Shown here piece by piece: positions 43,519 to 51,881 of a DNA stretch of 64,000 nucleotides. How positions within the stretch are numbered: the first letter of the stretch is position 1; the number at the start of each line of letters is the position of its first letter. The translations under genes and the position numbers were made by a program. Origin of the DNA: Candidatus Peregrinibacteria bacterium (lineage in GTDB: Bacteria > Patescibacteriota > Gracilibacteria > UBA1369 > LOWO2-01-FULL-3); NCBI GenBank assembly GCA_026395515.1, contig JAPLYN010000002.1, positions 1-64,000 on the forward strand, read 5' to 3'. The notes under the pieces are model-generated. The model saw nothing but the letters and a program-made list of their open reading frames with translations. It had not been told where the DNA came from and did not search any database.

Positions 43519-43839
43519 TTAGGAATTATGGAAAACAAATATTATAAACCAGGCCATAACCAATCCATCTAAAAATGAAAATAGTATGCATGATAAAGCT
43601 CCTAATAGGATGCTTTTTAGAAAGTCATTTTTGGGATATTTCACCTTTTCTTTAACCCAGTAATAGAAATAACAAGCTGCTATTATGGATGCTAAACCAA
43701 CTGCTGTCGAAAGTGTTTTTACATTTTCATTTGACCAGGTGGCCTTGGAAATACCAGACCACATGAAACCTCCTATCCAAAACCAAGCATAGCCACCTCC
43801 TTTTTTTTTAGCCGATTTTTGTTCAGTTTCTTTTTCCAT
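43519..43839 (-). CDS. Small membrane protein (three helices)
   Basis: 106 aa; basic N-terminus (KETEQKSAKKKGGGYAWFW) and about three hydrophobic helices (around 18-32, 43-62, 78-104: FLKSILLGALSCILFSFLDGLVMAWFIIFVF). No family recognised; 12 bp from the next gene in the operon. Confidence 0.6.
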   Translation of the reverse strand: MEKETEQKSAKKKGGGYAWFWIGGFMWSGISKATWSNENVKTLSTAVGLASIIAACYFYYWVKEKVKYPKNDFLKSILLGALSCILFSFLDGLVMAWFIIFVFHNS

Positions 43840-43844
43840 ATAGA

Positions 43845-44054
43845 TTATTTAATGTTATTTTTACCTAGAATTATGTAATAAAAAGCTTTTCTTATAAGTA
43901 TGAGTATTGAAGCTATAATTATCACGCCCCATATAAATACATCCACTCTAACCTGAGATAAAAGCAATAAAAATACCCCAGAAATGAGACATAGAACTAT
44001 ATATAATACTTTTGCAAATCTGAACCAGGCCTTTTCTTCTAATTGATGCTTCAT
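43845..44054 (-). CDS. Small membrane protein (two helices)
   Basis: 69 aa; MKHQLEEKAWFRFAKVLY then two hydrophobic helices (about 15-33 and 37-55) and a basic C-terminus. Both termini probably lie on the cytosolic side. Six bp from the gene after it in the operon; function unknown. Confidence 0.6.
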   Translation of the reverse strand: MKHQLEEKAWFRFAKVLYIVLCLISGVFLLLLSQVRVDVFIWGVIIIASILILIRKAFYYIILGKNNIK

Positions 44055-44065
44055 GTTTATTACGT

Positions 44066-45103
44066 TTAGTATTTTTGTATATTCTGCTGAGCGTCTTTAA
44101 ACTTATCGGATCTGGTTTTTAATGATGTGCTTAAATAAGCATTATAATCACTTGTTGATTTGGTTTCTTGCTGCAAAAGCTCATTATATTTACTCAAAGC
44201 TTGATTATTGTTAAAAACCACCTTCCCACTAGAAACGTCGAATTTATCATTATTATTAATAAGAAAATCTAAGAAAGAAATCTCCGCATCTATATGAGCC
44301 AAAATGAGATTTTTCATTTTCTCGTTTTCGTCTTTCCTTTGATCAAATGATTGATTAAAACCGTCAATAGTATCCTTAATGAATTGAGATTGATCTTTTG
44401 ATTTCAAGTTATTCATGTCTTCATCAAACATTTTAACCGTAGAAGAGTATTCATTAAAATAGCTGTTACTGATGTCTTTAGATTCCAGATAACTGTTTTC
44501 ACTAGATTTTAGTCTGGAAATATCTTTAAAATCGTTGATTGATTCTAACGTGATTATTTTGTTTTGGCTCTCTAAATAGTTTTTGCCTAATGTGCTAAAC
44601 TTTGCGAGATAGTTAATAAAAACTTTACCGATCTCGCTCTTTATTGGTTCATTTTGGTTTCCCAATTCTACTGTGCCGTCAGAATTAAGCTTAACCCCGC
44701 TAACAATATTTTTAATATCATTAATTGCCTCCTTGTTTTGGAAGTTAATTGATATTGCATCTTTTTGAATAAACCACATTAAACCTAGGACTATAATTGC
44801 TAAAACAGCCCCATTAATAAATTTTATCCTATTTTTTTTAAAATCTTCTTCCAGCACCTTTGTACATGCCTTGTATGCTACTATTGATAGTAAAAAAGGA
44901 AAAAGGGCACTTCCAATCATGAAGCCAATTGCTCCACCAGAGGTGTCTCCAAGTATTATCGGTGAAGACAAAGCTCCAATAATCAATGATCCAACTATAA
45001 TCATTATTAGTATCATTTTGTTAGTTGCTTTTGATTTTTCATCTAGAAGGATGGTTTTCTTTGCTTGTGATTCATTCATGTTGAAATTGATAGGAAATAT
45101 CAC
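44066..45103 (-). CDS. Membrane protein with large outer helical domain
   Basis: 345 aa (337 from the alternative ATG at 45079). Three N-terminal membrane helices (about 30-52, 56-80, 95-115: MILIMIIVGSLIIGALSS, IGSALFPFLLSIVAYKA, NGAVLAIIVLGLMWFI), then about 230 residues that are hydrophilic, Asn/Ser/Lys-rich and probably coiled coil (FSTLGKNYLESQNKIITLESI). First gene of the leftward operon, starting in the dyad-rich divergent region. Not recognised; a surface or channel-associated role is inference. Confidence 0.65.
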   Translation of the reverse strand: MIFPINFNMNESQAKKTILLDEKSKATNKMILIMIIVGSLIIGALSSPIILGDTSGGAIGFMIGSALFPFLLSIVAYKACTKVLEEDFKKNRIKFINGAVLAIIVLGLMWFIQKDAISINFQNKEAINDIKNIVSGVKLNSDGTVELGNQNEPIKSEIGKVFINYLAKFSTLGKNYLESQNKIITLESINDFKDISRLKSSENSYLESKDISNSYFNEYSSTVKMFDEDMNNLKSKDQSQFIKDTIDGFNQSFDQRKDENEKMKNLILAHIDAEISFLDFLINNNDKFDVSSGKVVFNNNQALSKYNELLQQETKSTSDYNAYLSTSLKTRSDKFKDAQQNIQKY

Positions 45104-45116
45104 GCAAAAGAAGGAC

Positions 45117-45247
45117 GGCGTGGTTCATCCATGTGTAACCCCCTTTTCAGGCGGTAACCATTGGCACGCCGCCCATCATTACGCCAATGGCGTTGATGAG
45201 CGACACACCTGAAGTTACAGGGGGATTTGATACACTGGATGAACGCC
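45117..45247. repeat. Dyad-rich divergent control region (possible origin or operator)
   Basis: Nested inverted repeats between the leftward membrane operon and the rightward replication genes. Outer arms share TCATCCA, GTGT and CCCCCT blocks (45122-45150 with 45204-45241); an inner perfect repeat CCATTGGC (45158-45165)/GCCAATGG (45183-45190) competes with CATCA-CGCC/GGCG-TGATG around 45176-45200. GC content is above the surroundings. Fits a replication origin, a repressor site or two overlapping leader hairpins. Confidence 0.6.
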
Positions 45248-45285
45248 TGAATACTACCATGATCTGTCTAAAAACCAAATAAACC

Positions 45286-45313
45286 TTGCCTACACCTGCA
45301 ATAGAGTTAAAAT
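45286..45313 (+). promoter_or_regulatory. Promoter of the rightward element genes
   Basis: TTGCCT at 45286-45291, 16 bp, TAAAAT at 45308-45313; about 6 nt leader to ATG 45326. Confidence 0.5.
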
Positions 45314-45325
45314 TGGTTTATTAAT

Positions 45326-46993
45326 ATGAAAAATGAGAATAAGGACTTAGTCCTAAATAAAAATCAGCTTCTAACCCTAAGAGACCTTAGACTGTATTCT
45401 TTTAATAGGGGTCTGCCTTTTGTGGAAGAATTTTACGAGTCGTTAGTCAAAGAAAGTTTTTTAACTCCATTGTTAATTGAAGGTACTGAACAATATTTCA
45501 GCCCTCATCAATTAGCAGTTGTTGCTCGCTTAAAAGAGAATATAGTGGTTGATAATAAGTTGCGTTACCCAAAACCAGTATGCTGGCAAGGAACAGGAAA
45601 TGATCAACATGAGGTAAGGGCAATTTGTTGGGGAAGTGCTTACGTTCCCGAGAGTGATTTTAAGGGTATTTTTGATTGGATTGACTGCTTAACAAAATTT
45701 CTAAAAGTCATTCATTCCTTACCTGCTTTGTCATCTTATAAGATCCCAGAAGAAAAACTTGGCGCGTTTCGAGACTCGGCTAATCTCTGTTTTGATTTTT
45801 CGCCCGTTAAAGATAAAGAATGCGCAAAAATTATTGAACTTTTTGGATTGGATGCCGATATGCTATTTCAACTTAGGTGGGGCATAGGCATTTTTGCCTA
45901 TCAGATTGATCCATTAGAAGCATGGTTTTATTATTTATCAAAACACTCACGGCGCGACAAAGACAAATTTAAAGGTGAAGCAAGACTTACTCAGGAGTTG
46001 TATTATATTGACCAATTGATCAAGGATTTTATGGAAGTTCTTTTTGGCCCTCAAAAGGAGATACCAGTTATTATGAAGGAGGCAAGAGGCCTTGGGATGA
46101 GGCTGGATGACGAGTTTATTGCTGGAACTGATTTTGGATCTCTGAGGGAAGGACTAAATTTGTTCAAAGAGTGGTGCGGTATGGACAAACACAAGCACTA
46201 CCTAATTGAAAATATCGAGGCAAAAATTCAAGATTTTGCTCAATCTCTAACTAATTTTGAAAAAAAATTTGGAAATGATTTCCACATTCCAAATGCTATT
46301 CCCTTTAACCCTAAAAAATCATCTGAGTGGGCTCTGAAGGACCTTCCTGCTGAATACACGAAATTTTTTGGAAAAGATCCAGTTACGGAAGAAGACGTTT
46401 CAGATGCAGTATATGATTATTTGCATTATTTGAACCGAAGTTTATCAAATATGATGTCCATGGTGGAGACAAAATTGGATGATGAATATAACAAGCTATG
46501 GAATGAAAGAAATTCATTGGGCCAGAATCGTCGTTGGACAAAGGAACTAGACCATGAACTTGGTGAAAAAATTAGAAAAATCGAAAAAACAAGAAATGGA
46601 TTTTATGAGATTGAAAATAAATCAAATAGGGTTTTATGCTACCACTGCGGAGACAATCCGGTAAGAGTTTTTGACAGGCTGAATCGACCCGAAGATCTTT
46701 TGTGCGATGTTTGTATTCAAACAACAAAACAATTAGCTCTTGCCAATAATGAGGCTGAAAGAAAAATGTTCAAGAAAAGAGAAATGGGGCGCTGGGTATG
46801 TGATAAATGTGGTACGCTTCTTCATAAATTCAGCAATAGAAACACCTTTATTGCTGAAGGTAAAAATGGCAACACTCCTGTTATTACTTTGAAATATGGA
46901 TCCGTTGAAATGGTTGTAAGGTGTAGAGGAACGGAGCACAGCGAATGTGGCTACGTGAATAAAAGAACATTCAATTTCGGATGGGTAAAATAG
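45326..46993 (+). CDS. Unknown protein with C-terminal zinc ribbons
   Basis: 555 aa. The N-terminal about 430 residues are helical and unrecognised (blocks VCWQGTGNDQHEVRAICWGSAYVP and KEWCGMDKHKHYLIENIEAKI). The C-terminus has one zinc-ribbon-like module (CYHCGDNP then LCDVC, about residues 438-463) and a second (VCDKCGTLLHKF then CRGTEHSECGY, about 490-545). No signal peptide. First gene on the rightward side of the control region, followed by its own promoter-and-terminator segment. It could be a nucleic-acid-binding protein of the element (inference). Confidence 0.65.
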   Translation: MKNENKDLVLNKNQLLTLRDLRLYSFNRGLPFVEEFYESLVKESFLTPLLIEGTEQYFSPHQLAVVARLKENIVVDNKLRYPKPVCWQGTGNDQHEVRAICWGSAYVPESDFKGIFDWIDCLTKFLKVIHSLPALSSYKIPEEKLGAFRDSANLCFDFSPVKDKECAKIIELFGLDADMLFQLRWGIGIFAYQIDPLEAWFYYLSKHSRRDKDKFKGEARLTQELYYIDQLIKDFMEVLFGPQKEIPVIMKEARGLGMRLDDEFIAGTDFGSLREGLNLFKEWCGMDKHKHYLIENIEAKIQDFAQSLTNFEKKFGNDFHIPNAIPFNPKKSSEWALKDLPAEYTKFFGKDPVTEEDVSDAVYDYLHYLNRSLSNMMSMVETKLDDEYNKLWNERNSLGQNRRWTKELDHELGEKIRKIEKTRNGFYEIENKSNRVLCYHCGDNPVRVFDRLNRPEDLLCDVCIQTTKQLALANNEAERKMFKKREMGRWVCDKCGTLLHKFSNRNTFIAEGKNGNTPVITLKYGSVEMVVRCRGTEHSECGYVNKRTFNFGWVK

Positions 46994-46995
46994 GT

Positions 46996-47024
46996 TTGTC
47001 GTATATAACTATGGAAGGTATAAT
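46996..47024 (+). promoter_or_regulatory. Promoter TTGTCG-17-TATAAT
   Basis: TTGTCG at 46996-47001, 17 bp, TATAAT at 47019-47024; expected start about 47031. Confidence 0.55.
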
Positions 47025-47030
47025 TACCTC

Positions 47031-47126
47031 GAAAAATTAGAAGCAGGTCCGGCCTGCCAAGACAATCGATAGAAAGGGTTGTCAGTTAGTTCCAGTTTAT
47101 CTGGTGCTACCTGACAGCCCTTTTTT
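47031..47126 (+). ncRNA. Candidate small RNA or attenuated leader before the replication operon
   Basis: Between its own promoter and terminator: hairpin GCAGG-TCCGG-CCTGC (47043-47057), then a terminator. The terminator ends 22 bp before the sigma-like gene, so it may act as an attenuator for the downstream replication operon or release a short RNA of about 95 nt. Confidence 0.5.
47075..47126 (+). terminator. Rho-independent terminator with inner hairpin
   Basis: AGGG-T-TGTCAG (47075-47085) pairs with CTGACA-G-CCCT (47111-47121); inner CCAG/CTGG pair (47092-47095/47101-47104); T6 from 47121. Confidence 0.85.
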
Positions 47127-47148
47127 AATTTTTTAACAAAATGAATAT

Positions 47149-47469
47149 ATGAATGAGAATACCGCATTCCTCCGCCACGAGGACGACATAGTGGCAAAAG
47201 CAAAGCACTTCCAAATTCCTGGATATGACTGGGAGGACATTGCTCAAGAGCTGAGAATTGCTTTATGGCGCAAATTGCCAAAATTTTTAGCAAAAAAAGC
47301 TTCCGAGCGAACATTTGCCGATAGAATAATGAGAAGTCGGATTATTGATCTAAACAGAACTGCAAATCGGCAGAAAAGGTTTTTAGATAATAACCATCTT
47401 TCTTATGAGGATTTAGCAGAAAAAGAATTTTATTTAAAAGATGATTTTAACAACCAAACTTATGAATGA
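47149..47469 (+). CDS. Sigma-70 region-2-like protein lacking region 4
   Basis: 106 aa. A region-2-like segment (about 25-80) contains YDWEDIAQELRIALWRKL and FADRIMRSRIIDLNRTANRQKR, resembling the core-binding and -10-recognition helices of sigma-70 proteins found on phages and mobile elements. There is no region 4 helix-turn-helix, so it is unlikely to act as a full sigma factor; it may contact RNA polymerase or be a regulator. First gene of the replication operon, overlapping the DUF5659 gene by 8 bp. Confidence 0.6.
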   Translation: MNENTAFLRHEDDIVAKAKHFQIPGYDWEDIAQELRIALWRKLPKFLAKKASERTFADRIMRSRIIDLNRTANRQKRFLDNNHLSYEDLAEKEFYLKDDFNNQTYE

Positions 47470-47716
47470 TCGCTACTTTAGAACGTCTAGCTTTTACCCT
47501 GCCGCTTTTTTGCTAGCCAAAGGGGCAGAACTTGTAAACATAGACAAAATTACTGATTCGAGACGTGCTAGTTTTGTCTTTTGTGATCCAGCTCAATGTG
47601 AAGATTGGCTGCATGTCTTTAATTTTGGAAAAGATGATGAGGGAGATGCCGTAGTTGATGCCAGAAAAATGGTTGTTGCTATCAAGACACTTAAAGAGAA
47701 ACTTTACCAAAACTAA
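47462..47716 (+). CDS. DUF5659-like small protein
   Basis: 84 aa from ATG 47462 (MNDRYFRTSSFYPAAFLLAKG), overlapping the previous gene. Motifs YFRTSSFYPAAFLLAKGAEL, RASFVFCDPAQCEDW and AIKTLKEKLY fit the DUF5659 pattern, seen often on mobile elements; function unknown. A longer in-frame start at 47441 is less likely because of the typical family start. Confidence 0.65.
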   Translation: MNDRYFRTSSFYPAAFLLAKGAELVNIDKITDSRRASFVFCDPAQCEDWLHVFNFGKDDEGDAVVDARKMVVAIKTLKEKLYQN

Positions 47717-47877
47717 TGCAACTTACACCGGAAGCAATTCAGGAGTTTAAACGAGCCTTTGAGCTGGATTTCCCAGGACAAGAAATTAGCTCTGAGGAAG
47801 CGGAAGCCATGGGCCAACGCTTAATCTTACTTTTCTCCGTAATTTACCAACCAATTCCCAAAAATGACCATAAATAA
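47716..47877 (+). CDS. Small helical protein (53 aa)
   Basis: Read directly from the sequence: MQLTPEAIQEFKRAFELD, then GQEISSEEAEAMGQRLILLF and a short tail IYQPIPKNDHK. The start ATG overlaps the stop of the preceding gene and its end overlaps the start of the primase-like gene by 14 bp. The pattern TxEAIxEFK...EAxxMxxRLLxLF resembles small proteins common on Patescibacteria mobile elements (recollection, not a search). Possibly a partner of the neighbouring primase-like protein. Confidence 0.65.
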   Translation: MQLTPEAIQEFKRAFELDFPGQEISSEEAEAMGQRLILLFSVIYQPIPKNDHK

Positions 47878-48490
47878 TTTATCCGAAGAAACAATCGACT
47901 ACCTTCAAGAATTTGAAGAAAAATGGCGAAAATCTCGGCATCGCTTCTCCGAGACTGAATTGCTGGATGTTTTTGGTGATTCCATTGAAGAAATTTGTAT
48001 TGATAAGATTAAAGAGCTTAAAGATCTACGGAATGAGTTGATCCTGGAAATTAAAAGGTTGGGGCAAGAAGTTGATGGGTGTGATGATTTTAAAGTAATG
48101 ATGAGAAGAGAGTGCATTATTCACTTCATGATTAAGCCACTCCAAGAAATCGAGAGAAAAATCTATTATTTTGAAAGGCTAAAAGCTAAGAAAACCGTAA
48201 AACTCAAAGCGCATAAAGGCCAACTAAAAGATGCAGATATTGAAAGGGCACGTAACGTACCAATTGTGGATGTTGCCGAAACTCACCTGGGCCAATTACG
48301 AAAAACTGGCAAAAGCTATGTAACTAGATGCCCCTTCCACCAGGATAATTCCCCTTCTTTTAATCTATATACAGAATCAAACCGATTTTACTGTTTCGGC
48401 TGCAATGCTACCGGTGACGTCATTACTTTTGTTCAAAAACTTTTAAATCACGACTTTAAGTCGGCAGTTCTTTATCTCTTAAACAAATAA
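47864..48490 (+). CDS. CHC2 zinc-finger primase-like protein
   Basis: 208 aa. The N-terminal about 120 residues are helical, likely coiled coil. The C-terminal about 75 residues are a DnaG-type CHC2 zinc finger: VPIVDVAETHLGQLRKTGK, CPFH (about residue 156), SPSFNLYTESNRFYCFGC and GDVITFVQ. There is no TOPRIM catalytic domain in this frame, so it probably recognises DNA for an element-encoded primase/helicase. Followed at 2 bp by a helicase-like ATPase. Confidence 0.78.
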   Translation: MTINNLSEETIDYLQEFEEKWRKSRHRFSETELLDVFGDSIEEICIDKIKELKDLRNELILEIKRLGQEVDGCDDFKVMMRRECIIHFMIKPLQEIERKIYYFERLKAKKTVKLKAHKGQLKDADIERARNVPIVDVAETHLGQLRKTGKSYVTRCPFHQDNSPSFNLYTESNRFYCFGCNATGDVITFVQKLLNHDFKSAVLYLLNK

Positions 48491-48492
48491 AT

Positions 48493-50184
48493 ATGCCAAA
48501 TGAAGATGAAAAATCAGAAGAGAGGTTGGATCAAATACTCAAAAAAGATTCTAAAAAACATGATGGTGAAAAGGAAGAACATGAGACTGCCACGGATAAA
48601 TTGATCAAATTAGTCGATGATGACAACTGTAAACTCTTCCATGATCAGTTTAATGAGCCTTATGCTCATTTGCTTATCAATGACCACTGGGAAACCTGGA
48701 AACTAAAGAGTAAGCAGTTTAAACGATGGCTTTGCTCACAATTTTGGGAGTTATATACCAAAGCTCCCAGCTCCAATGCAATAATGTCCGCCCTAACAAT
48801 TTTAGAAGGTAAGGCGTGTTTTAATGGTGAAGAAATAGCCTTGGAAAATCGCATTGCGCACCGTGATGGTGAAATTTGGTATGACTTAGCAAATAAAAAT
48901 TGGCAAGCAGTTAAAATAACAGCAAATGGCTGGGAAATAGTTGATCGTCCCCCAATCCTTTTCAGAAGATATTCTCATCAACAAGAGCAAGTTTTACCAG
49001 TTAAAGACACTGGGGATTTAGAAAAATTTACTTATTTTGTTAATCTTGCTCAACCAGAACAGATGAAGCTGTTGTTGGTATATGTTGTTTCTTGTTTTAT
49101 TCCTGACATTGCTCATCCAATACCAATTTTGTATGGACCTCAAGGCGCTTCTAAGACCACCCTTGGACGTATGCTAAGATCTCTGATCGATCCATCAAGC
49201 GTAGGCGTACTTTCCCTGCCTACGTCAGTAAATGATCTCATACAGCAAATTTCACATCACTGGTTTGCTTTCTTTGATAATGTAACCACTATGACCGATT
49301 GGGCATCAGATTCTTTATGTCGCGCTGTGACAGGTGAAGGTTTTTCTAAACGTGAACTTTACTCAGATGATGATGATATTATTTATAATTTCCGTCGTTG
49401 TGTTGGTTTAAATGGTATCAATGTTGCCGCTAAGAAGCCTGATCTTTTGGATAGAGGTATTTTACTTAAACTGGAACGTATAACTGGTGATAAACGCAAA
49501 GGAGAGCGAGATCTTTGGAAAGAGTTCAATGAATTAAAGCCTGTTATGCTTGGCGGTATTTTCGATGCACTTTCAAAGGCTATGAAGCTGCACGATAGTA
49601 TAAAACTAGATCAGATCCCACGTATGGCTGATTTCACTATTTGGGGCTGCGCTATTGCGGAGGCACTGAGGTTTTCTCAGGCTGAATTTTTACAAATCTA
49701 CTATACCAATATTGGTCAGCAAAACGATGAGGCTATAGAGGAAAGTTCCGTTGCGATGGCTATTTTGTCATTTATGGCAAACCGTACCGAATGGGAAGGT
49801 AGTGCTTCTATACTATTTGAAAAACTCGAGGCCATCGCTGAAGATGAAAACTTAAATGACAGAGGATCCGACTGGCCAGGGTCTGCCAGCGCTCTTTCAA
49901 GGTCCATAAATCAAATGAGCGCTAACCTAGTGGAAAAGAATATTTATATTGAGTTGCGAAAAGGTAGTAATGGTCAAAGAGCTATTAGAATTCAAAAAAA
50001 TGCAAAAAATACTGCCGAAGACGCCACTGCTGCCACTCCTGAAGAAATAAACGAGATAATGGGTGGCGAGATAGTAGATGACGTGGCGCCACCGGCAACA
50101 ATGTCGCCACCGACCAGTTACGTTCCAGCACCAAAAAAAGACGGCAGTGGCGCAAGTGGCGGCAATTCTGACTTACCTTTTTAA
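48493..50184 (+). CDS. P-loop ATPase, helicase-like replication protein
   Basis: 563 aa. Central ATPase: Walker A GPQGASKTTLG (about residue 214), Walker-B-like HWFAFFDNVT (about 256-265), then VGLNGINVAAKKPDLLDRGI, the sensor region. This resembles phage/plasmid replicative helicases of the D5/SF3-like group that pair with primases. The N-terminal part (1-170) is unrecognised and the C-terminus (about 515-563) is low complexity, Ala/Pro/Gly-rich. Probably drives element replication (inference from the primase neighbour). Confidence 0.72.
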   Translation: MPNEDEKSEERLDQILKKDSKKHDGEKEEHETATDKLIKLVDDDNCKLFHDQFNEPYAHLLINDHWETWKLKSKQFKRWLCSQFWELYTKAPSSNAIMSALTILEGKACFNGEEIALENRIAHRDGEIWYDLANKNWQAVKITANGWEIVDRPPILFRRYSHQQEQVLPVKDTGDLEKFTYFVNLAQPEQMKLLLVYVVSCFIPDIAHPIPILYGPQGASKTTLGRMLRSLIDPSSVGVLSLPTSVNDLIQQISHHWFAFFDNVTTMTDWASDSLCRAVTGEGFSKRELYSDDDDIIYNFRRCVGLNGINVAAKKPDLLDRGILLKLERITGDKRKGERDLWKEFNELKPVMLGGIFDALSKAMKLHDSIKLDQIPRMADFTIWGCAIAEALRFSQAEFLQIYYTNIGQQNDEAIEESSVAMAILSFMANRTEWEGSASILFEKLEAIAEDENLNDRGSDWPGSASALSRSINQMSANLVEKNIYIELRKGSNGQRAIRIQKNAKNTAEDATAATPEEINEIMGGEIVDDVAPPATMSPPTSYVPAPKKDGSGASGGNSDLPF

Positions 50185-50194
50185 CTTAAAAAAC

Positions 50195-50572
50195 ATGCAA
50201 TGTAACTTTATAAAAAGCGATGGGAAGCCGTGCAACGCAAAAGCAATAATGAATAGCGAGCATTGTTATTTTCATAGCACCAACATAACTGAGGAGGAGC
50301 GTAAAGAAGCTCAATCGAAGGGTGGAAAAGCAAATGCAATAACAGTCCAAGATCCATTACCTCCTGTGACTATCAACGGTGTGAAAGACGTCGTAAAACT
50401 TCTTGAGAGCACAATCAACGATGTTCGGTCTGGTCAATTGGATGTAAAGATTGGGAACTGTATTGGTGTTCTATCTGGACAGCTTATTAAGGCTCTTGAA
50501 ATAGCAAATATCGCCAGCAGGGTTGAAATCATTGAACGTGCAATTCTGGAGAAACGAACAAAATATCTTTAA
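50195..50572 (+). CDS. Small zinc-binding protein of mobile elements
   Basis: 125 aa from ATG 50195 (MQCNFIKSDGKPCNAKAIMNSEHCYFHS); the longer frame from 50078 overlaps the helicase gene and is rejected. The N-terminal Cys/Cys/Cys/His module (C3, C13, C23, H26) could bind zinc; KGGKA follows. The C-terminal part (PPVTINGVKDVVKLLESTINDVRSGQLD) is helical and recurs in proteins annotated on phages and plasmids. Function unknown. Confidence 0.68.
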   Translation: MQCNFIKSDGKPCNAKAIMNSEHCYFHSTNITEEERKEAQSKGGKANAITVQDPLPPVTINGVKDVVKLLESTINDVRSGQLDVKIGNCIGVLSGQLIKALEIANIASRVEIIERAILEKRTKYL

Positions 50573-50582
50573 CACTTTATTT

Positions 50583-50978
50583 ATGGAATGGGATTTTACA
50601 ACATCACAGGTAAGCATAGGAGAAGTGGATTATAAGCTCGAGGACTTCTTGCGGGATCTTCGGGTAGAGACAGATACCAATTTCCCAAAATACAATGACG
50701 AGCAAAAAGAAAGACTTTTTAAGCTATTTTATGGAGTAATGTACTTTAAGTTCAACGGCCATGATGGCAAAGAAATAGGTAAAACATTCAATGTTGACCC
50801 AGAGTTTGTAGAAATTATTGTGAACGAAAATAAAGCGAATATTGAAATGCTTGGTGCAATTATTATGAATGTGTTTTTGAAAAACCTACAAGATACAAAC
50901 GGGATGCTATCTGACGCAGAAAATTTGTGTCTTATGAATGCCGGGCTGCGACGTTTCCACACACAACATAACCTTTAA
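50583..50978 (+). CDS. Uncharacterised small protein
   Basis: 131 aa from ATG 50583 (MEWDFTTSQVSIGEVDYKLEDFLRD). Acidic helical protein with a possible helix-turn-helix-like segment around residue 60 (GHDGKEIGKTFNVDPEFVEIIVNENK), which could be a small sigma-like or regulatory fold. No family recognised. Ten bp after the zinc-binding protein; the next gene starts 1 bp after its stop. Confidence 0.6.
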   Translation: MEWDFTTSQVSIGEVDYKLEDFLRDLRVETDTNFPKYNDEQKERLFKLFYGVMYFKFNGHDGKEIGKTFNVDPEFVEIIVNENKANIEMLGAIIMNVFLKNLQDTNGMLSDAENLCLMNAGLRRFHTQHNL

Positions 50979-50979
50979 C

Positions 50980-51810
50980 ATGAAAGATTTTAATTTTAAA
51001 AAAATGGCTCCAGATATGAGTTTTCAAGATAAGGTAAAACTACTTTTTGCTGATTGGAACCTAAGGAAAGGCACTCATGGCAAAGAGAGATTGATTACAT
51101 TGCAAGAAGAGAAAGCTATGATTGATGACATTCAGAAGAAGAACCAAATTGATGCATATAATAGGTTAGTCGATCTATACAATATGAGCAATTTTTTGGT
51201 GCTTGATATACAAACATCAATATTGAGTTTGAAATTGTCTATGGAGAAGATTCGCGCACAGGCTTTAGCCATAGTTTTACATGGACAATCAATTGATCAG
51301 TTAGAGACTTTGATTTTTACAATCTCTGATAGTCAGACTAAATCCATAAAGGAGCTTGAGAAAAAAATAAAAACAAACACATGGAATGGATTACTTTCGC
51401 TTTTTCAACCACAGGATGGACCTGAGTCACTGGAAACTCGGGAGCCAAATCACAACATTCAGATGCTTTTTGAGAGACTTGTTAAATCCACTAAGGCTCT
51501 ACTGAGGAACCTTTACTCCTCAGCTTATATTATAGAGAAATCTCAAATTGATTTTCTAAGGATGGAACAACAAGAGTTAATACTGGAGGCGAAAGAACAA
51601 ATTAGATATGTAGAAGAGTTGGATGGGCTTTTAGGTATTTTAACTATCTATAAAAAGCATTACGAGCTTGGCTTAATGCGAAAAGAAAACTTTACTCGGC
51701 CTATTTTTCTTGAAATGATGCTGGATTATAAGAAGGTTTTTCAACTAACAGATGAGGAAAAGAGTGAAGTCGAAGCAGAAATCGATAAATATATTGATGA
51801 ACATAACTGA
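50980..51810 (+). CDS. Uncharacterised helical protein
   Basis: 276 aa (MKDFNFKKMAPDMSFQDKVKLL). Almost entirely charged helix, probably coiled coil (SQTKSIKELEKKIKTN, QQELILEAKEQIRYVEELDGLL), without membrane segment, signal peptide or Cys. No family recognised. Last gene of the rightward operon before the recombinase promoter. Confidence 0.6.
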   Translation: MKDFNFKKMAPDMSFQDKVKLLFADWNLRKGTHGKERLITLQEEKAMIDDIQKKNQIDAYNRLVDLYNMSNFLVLDIQTSILSLKLSMEKIRAQALAIVLHGQSIDQLETLIFTISDSQTKSIKELEKKIKTNTWNGLLSLFQPQDGPESLETREPNHNIQMLFERLVKSTKALLRNLYSSAYIIEKSQIDFLRMEQQELILEAKEQIRYVEELDGLLGILTIYKKHYELGLMRKENFTRPIFLEMMLDYKKVFQLTDEEKSEVEAEIDKYIDEHN

Positions 51811-51846
51811 CCCCCCTCCCCCATTACTTAAGTTATGAATGAATAC

Positions 51847-51874
51847 TTACTTTAATTATAAAAATGATTATAAT
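51847..51874 (+). promoter_or_regulatory. Recombinase promoter
   Basis: TTACTT at 51847-51852, 16 bp, TATAAT at 51869-51874. The start (about 51881) falls at the first arm of the pseudoknot-capable leader. Confidence 0.6.
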
Positions 51875-51881
51875 GAACTTA

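Noticed and set aside
47024-47314. 96-aa minus-strand frame over the terminator and sigma-like gene
   Set aside because: It covers a promoter and terminator and is antisense to a better-supported gene.
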